The notes below the pieces were generated by a model. It searched no databases. It was not told the origin of the DNA and saw only the letters and a program-made list of their open reading frames with translations. A program made the translations under genes and the position numbers. This document shows positions 4,585-5,854 of a DNA stretch of 5,854 nucleotides, piece after piece. Source of the stretch: an uncultured Bacteroidales bacterium (lineage in GTDB: Bacteria; Bacteroidota; Bacteroidia; Bacteroidales; F082); contig CALGBV010000241.1 in the NCBI GenBank assembly GCA_937884015.1, forward strand, positions 1 to 5,854, written 5' to 3'. Within the stretch, counting starts at the first letter, position 1, and every line of letters starts with the position of its first letter.

Positions 4585-5854
4585 TTATTGAGCTTGTTTG
4601 AGCATCTCTTCACCCTTGGCGATGGCATCGTCGATGGTGCCGACGAGGTTGAAGGCAGCTTCAGGATACTGGTCGACTTCGCCGTCCATGATCATGTTGA
4701 AGCCACGGATGGTCTCTTCGATTGGCACCATCACGCCCTTCAGGCCGGTGAACTGTTCGGCAACGTGGAATGGCTGCGACAGGAAACGCTGCACGCGGCG
4801 GGCACGGTGGACGACAATCTTGTCTTCTTCCGAAAGTTCTTCCATACCGAGGATGGCGATGATGTCCTGCAATTCCTTGTTGCGCTGCAGCAGGTTGATG
4901 ACGCGCTGTGCGGTGTTGTAATGCAGTTCGCCAACGATGTTCGGGTCGAGGATGCGGGAGGTTGAATCCAGCGGGTCGACGGCAGGGTAGATGCCCAACT
5001 CCGAAATCTTACGGCTCAACACGGTGGTGGCATCCAAGTGCGAGAAGGTCGTGGCTGGAGCCGGGTCGGTCAAGTCGTCGGCAGGGACGTAAATGGCTTG
5101 CACTGAGGTGATGGAACCGTTCTTGGTCGAGGTGATGCGTTCCTGCATGGCACCCATTTCGGTAGCCAGTGTAGGCTGATAACCCACGGCTGAAGGCATA
5201 CGGCCCAACAGAGCCGAGACCTCGGAACCTGCCTGTGTGAAACGGAAGATGTTGTCGATGAAGAGCAGGATGTCCTTCTGGTCGCTGTTCGGGTCGTCGC
5301 GGAACGATTCGGCAACGGTCAAGCCGGAAAGGGCAACCGACACACGGGCCCCAGGAGGTTCGTTCATCTGTCCGAATACCAATGTGGCTTGTGAGGTTGA
5401 AAGGGCTTTGCGGTCGATTTTCGACAAATCCCAGTCGCCTTCTTCCATGGCCTTGACAAATTCGTCACCATATTTAATAATGCCTGATTCGATCATTTCG
5501 CGGAGCAGGTCGTTACCTTCACGGGTACGCTCACCGACGCCTGTAAACACCGAAAAGCCGTTGTAGCCTTTAGCGATGTTGTTGATGAGTTCCATGATGA
5601 GCACGGTCTTGCCTACGCCAGCGCCGCCGAACAGACCGATCTTACCACCTTTCATATAAGGTTCGAGCAAGTCGATGACCTTGATGCCGGTGAAGAGCAC
5701 TTCCTTTGATGTGGCGAGGTCTTCGTACTTAGGCGGTTCGCGGTGGATAGGATATTCGACTTTGCGGTCGAGTTCGCCGATGCCGTCGATGGAGTCGCCG
5801 ATGACGTTCATCAGGCGGCCTTTGATTTGTCCACCAATCGGGATGGAGATAGGT
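4585..5854 (-). CDS. atpD: ATP synthase F1 subunit beta, 5'-truncated by window edge
   Basis: This is the catalytic subunit of F1, which makes or hydrolyses ATP at the alpha/beta interfaces. The frame is open to the window edge, so the true start is outside; family alignment suggests roughly 75 N-terminal residues are missing, and 422 residues are visible. Counting from the internal Met at 5811, Walker A (GGAGVGKT) is at residues 62-69, the catalytic GER at 93-95, Walker B (ILLFIDNIFRF) at 181-191, and the DELSEED-loop equivalent, here EELSEED, at 324-330. Between GERTREGND and the FGQMNEPPG motif there are about 27 residues more than in E. coli (roughly residues 102-143), an insertion I associate with Bacteroidetes beta subunits. 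The Met at 5811 is not the start, because upstream codons continue the beta motif PISIPIGGQIKGRLMNVIG. The stop TAA lies 8 bases before atpC, so the two are cotranscribed. No inactivating change is seen. Confidence 0.98.
   Translation of the reverse strand, partial: PISIPIGGQIKGRLMNVIGDSIDGIGELDRKVEYPIHREPPKYEDLATSKEVLFTGIKVIDLLEPYMKGGKIGLFGGAGVGKTVLIMELINNIAKGYNGFSVFTGVGERTREGNDLLREMIESGIIKYGDEFVKAMEEGDWDLSKIDRKALSTSQATLVFGQMNEPPGARVSVALSGLTVAESFRDDPNSDQKDILLFIDNIFRFTQAGSEVSALLGRMPSAVGYQPTLATEMGAMQERITSTKNGSITSVQAIYVPADDLTDPAPATTFSHLDATTVLSRKISELGIYPAVDPLDSTSRILDPNIVGELHYNTAQRVINLLQRNKELQDIIAILGMEELSEEDKIVVHRARRVQRFLSQPFHVAEQFTGLKGVMVPIEETIRGFNMIMDGEVDQYPEAAFNLVGTIDDAIAKGEEMLKQAQ

Noticed and set aside
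3963..4601. 212-codon plus-strand open frame opposite the membrane protein gene and atpC
   Set aside because: It lies wholly antisense to well-supported atp genes, has a low-complexity His/Asp-rich translation typical of a shadow frame, and shows no family motif.
5809..5811. atpD starting at this Met
   Set aside because: Upstream codons in the same frame encode conserved beta sequence (PISIPIGGQIKGR), so the gene simply continues past the window.
1..5854. CRISPR array, tRNA, rRNA, insertion sequence or phage genes
   Set aside because: No spaced direct repeats, cloverleaf, rRNA-like stretch, transposase frame or terminal repeats were seen, including at the two chimeric joins.

Overview
The window carries most of an F-type ATP synthase operon, transcribed entirely leftward on the minus strand. 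In transcription order it reads atpD (beta, 5' end off the window), atpC (epsilon), a four-helix membrane protein of unknown function, atpB (a), atpE (c), atpF (b), atpH (delta) and atpA (alpha). This order, with beta-epsilon first and an extra membrane gene before atpB, is the Bacteroidetes arrangement. Other lineage signs agree: subunit a has a signal peptide and a long periplasmic extension, epsilon is only 79 residues, beta carries an insertion of about 27 residues, and most starts have an A-rich leader with no clear Shine-Dalgarno site. An uncultured member of the Bacteroidales is the best guess. The operon promoter and atpG lie outside the window.

Layout from right to left: 5854-4585 atpD; 4576-4337 atpC; 4340-3936 membrane protein; 3939-2788 atpB; 2787-2580 a 208-base gap with two adjacent perfect hairpins; 2579-2319 atpE; 2318-2262 a short gap with a strong hairpin; 2261-1758 atpF; 1755-1210 atpH; 1177 leftward atpA. 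The first four genes are tightly coupled, including two ATGA stop/start overlaps. The only large gaps flank atpE, the gene whose product is needed in the highest copy number. Together the genes encode the catalytic F1 head (beta, alpha, delta, epsilon) and the proton-conducting membrane part Fo (a, b, c).

The left end is abnormal. The atpA frame is good AtpA for about 255 codons, including the Walker A motif. Around position 410 it then becomes an unmistakable flagellar/type III export ATPase (FliI family) segment. Around 205-238 it changes again into a 29% GC stretch encoding part of an unrelated membrane protein, and it stays open to the window edge. Both changes are in frame and lie where the joined protein families look alike. 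The chain would lack the rest of the alpha nucleotide domain and its C-terminal domain. I read this as a three-part chimera, most probably an artefact of assembly, amplification or sequence construction. A real rearrangement cannot be excluded from sequence alone. Apart from this, the operon is conventional for its group.
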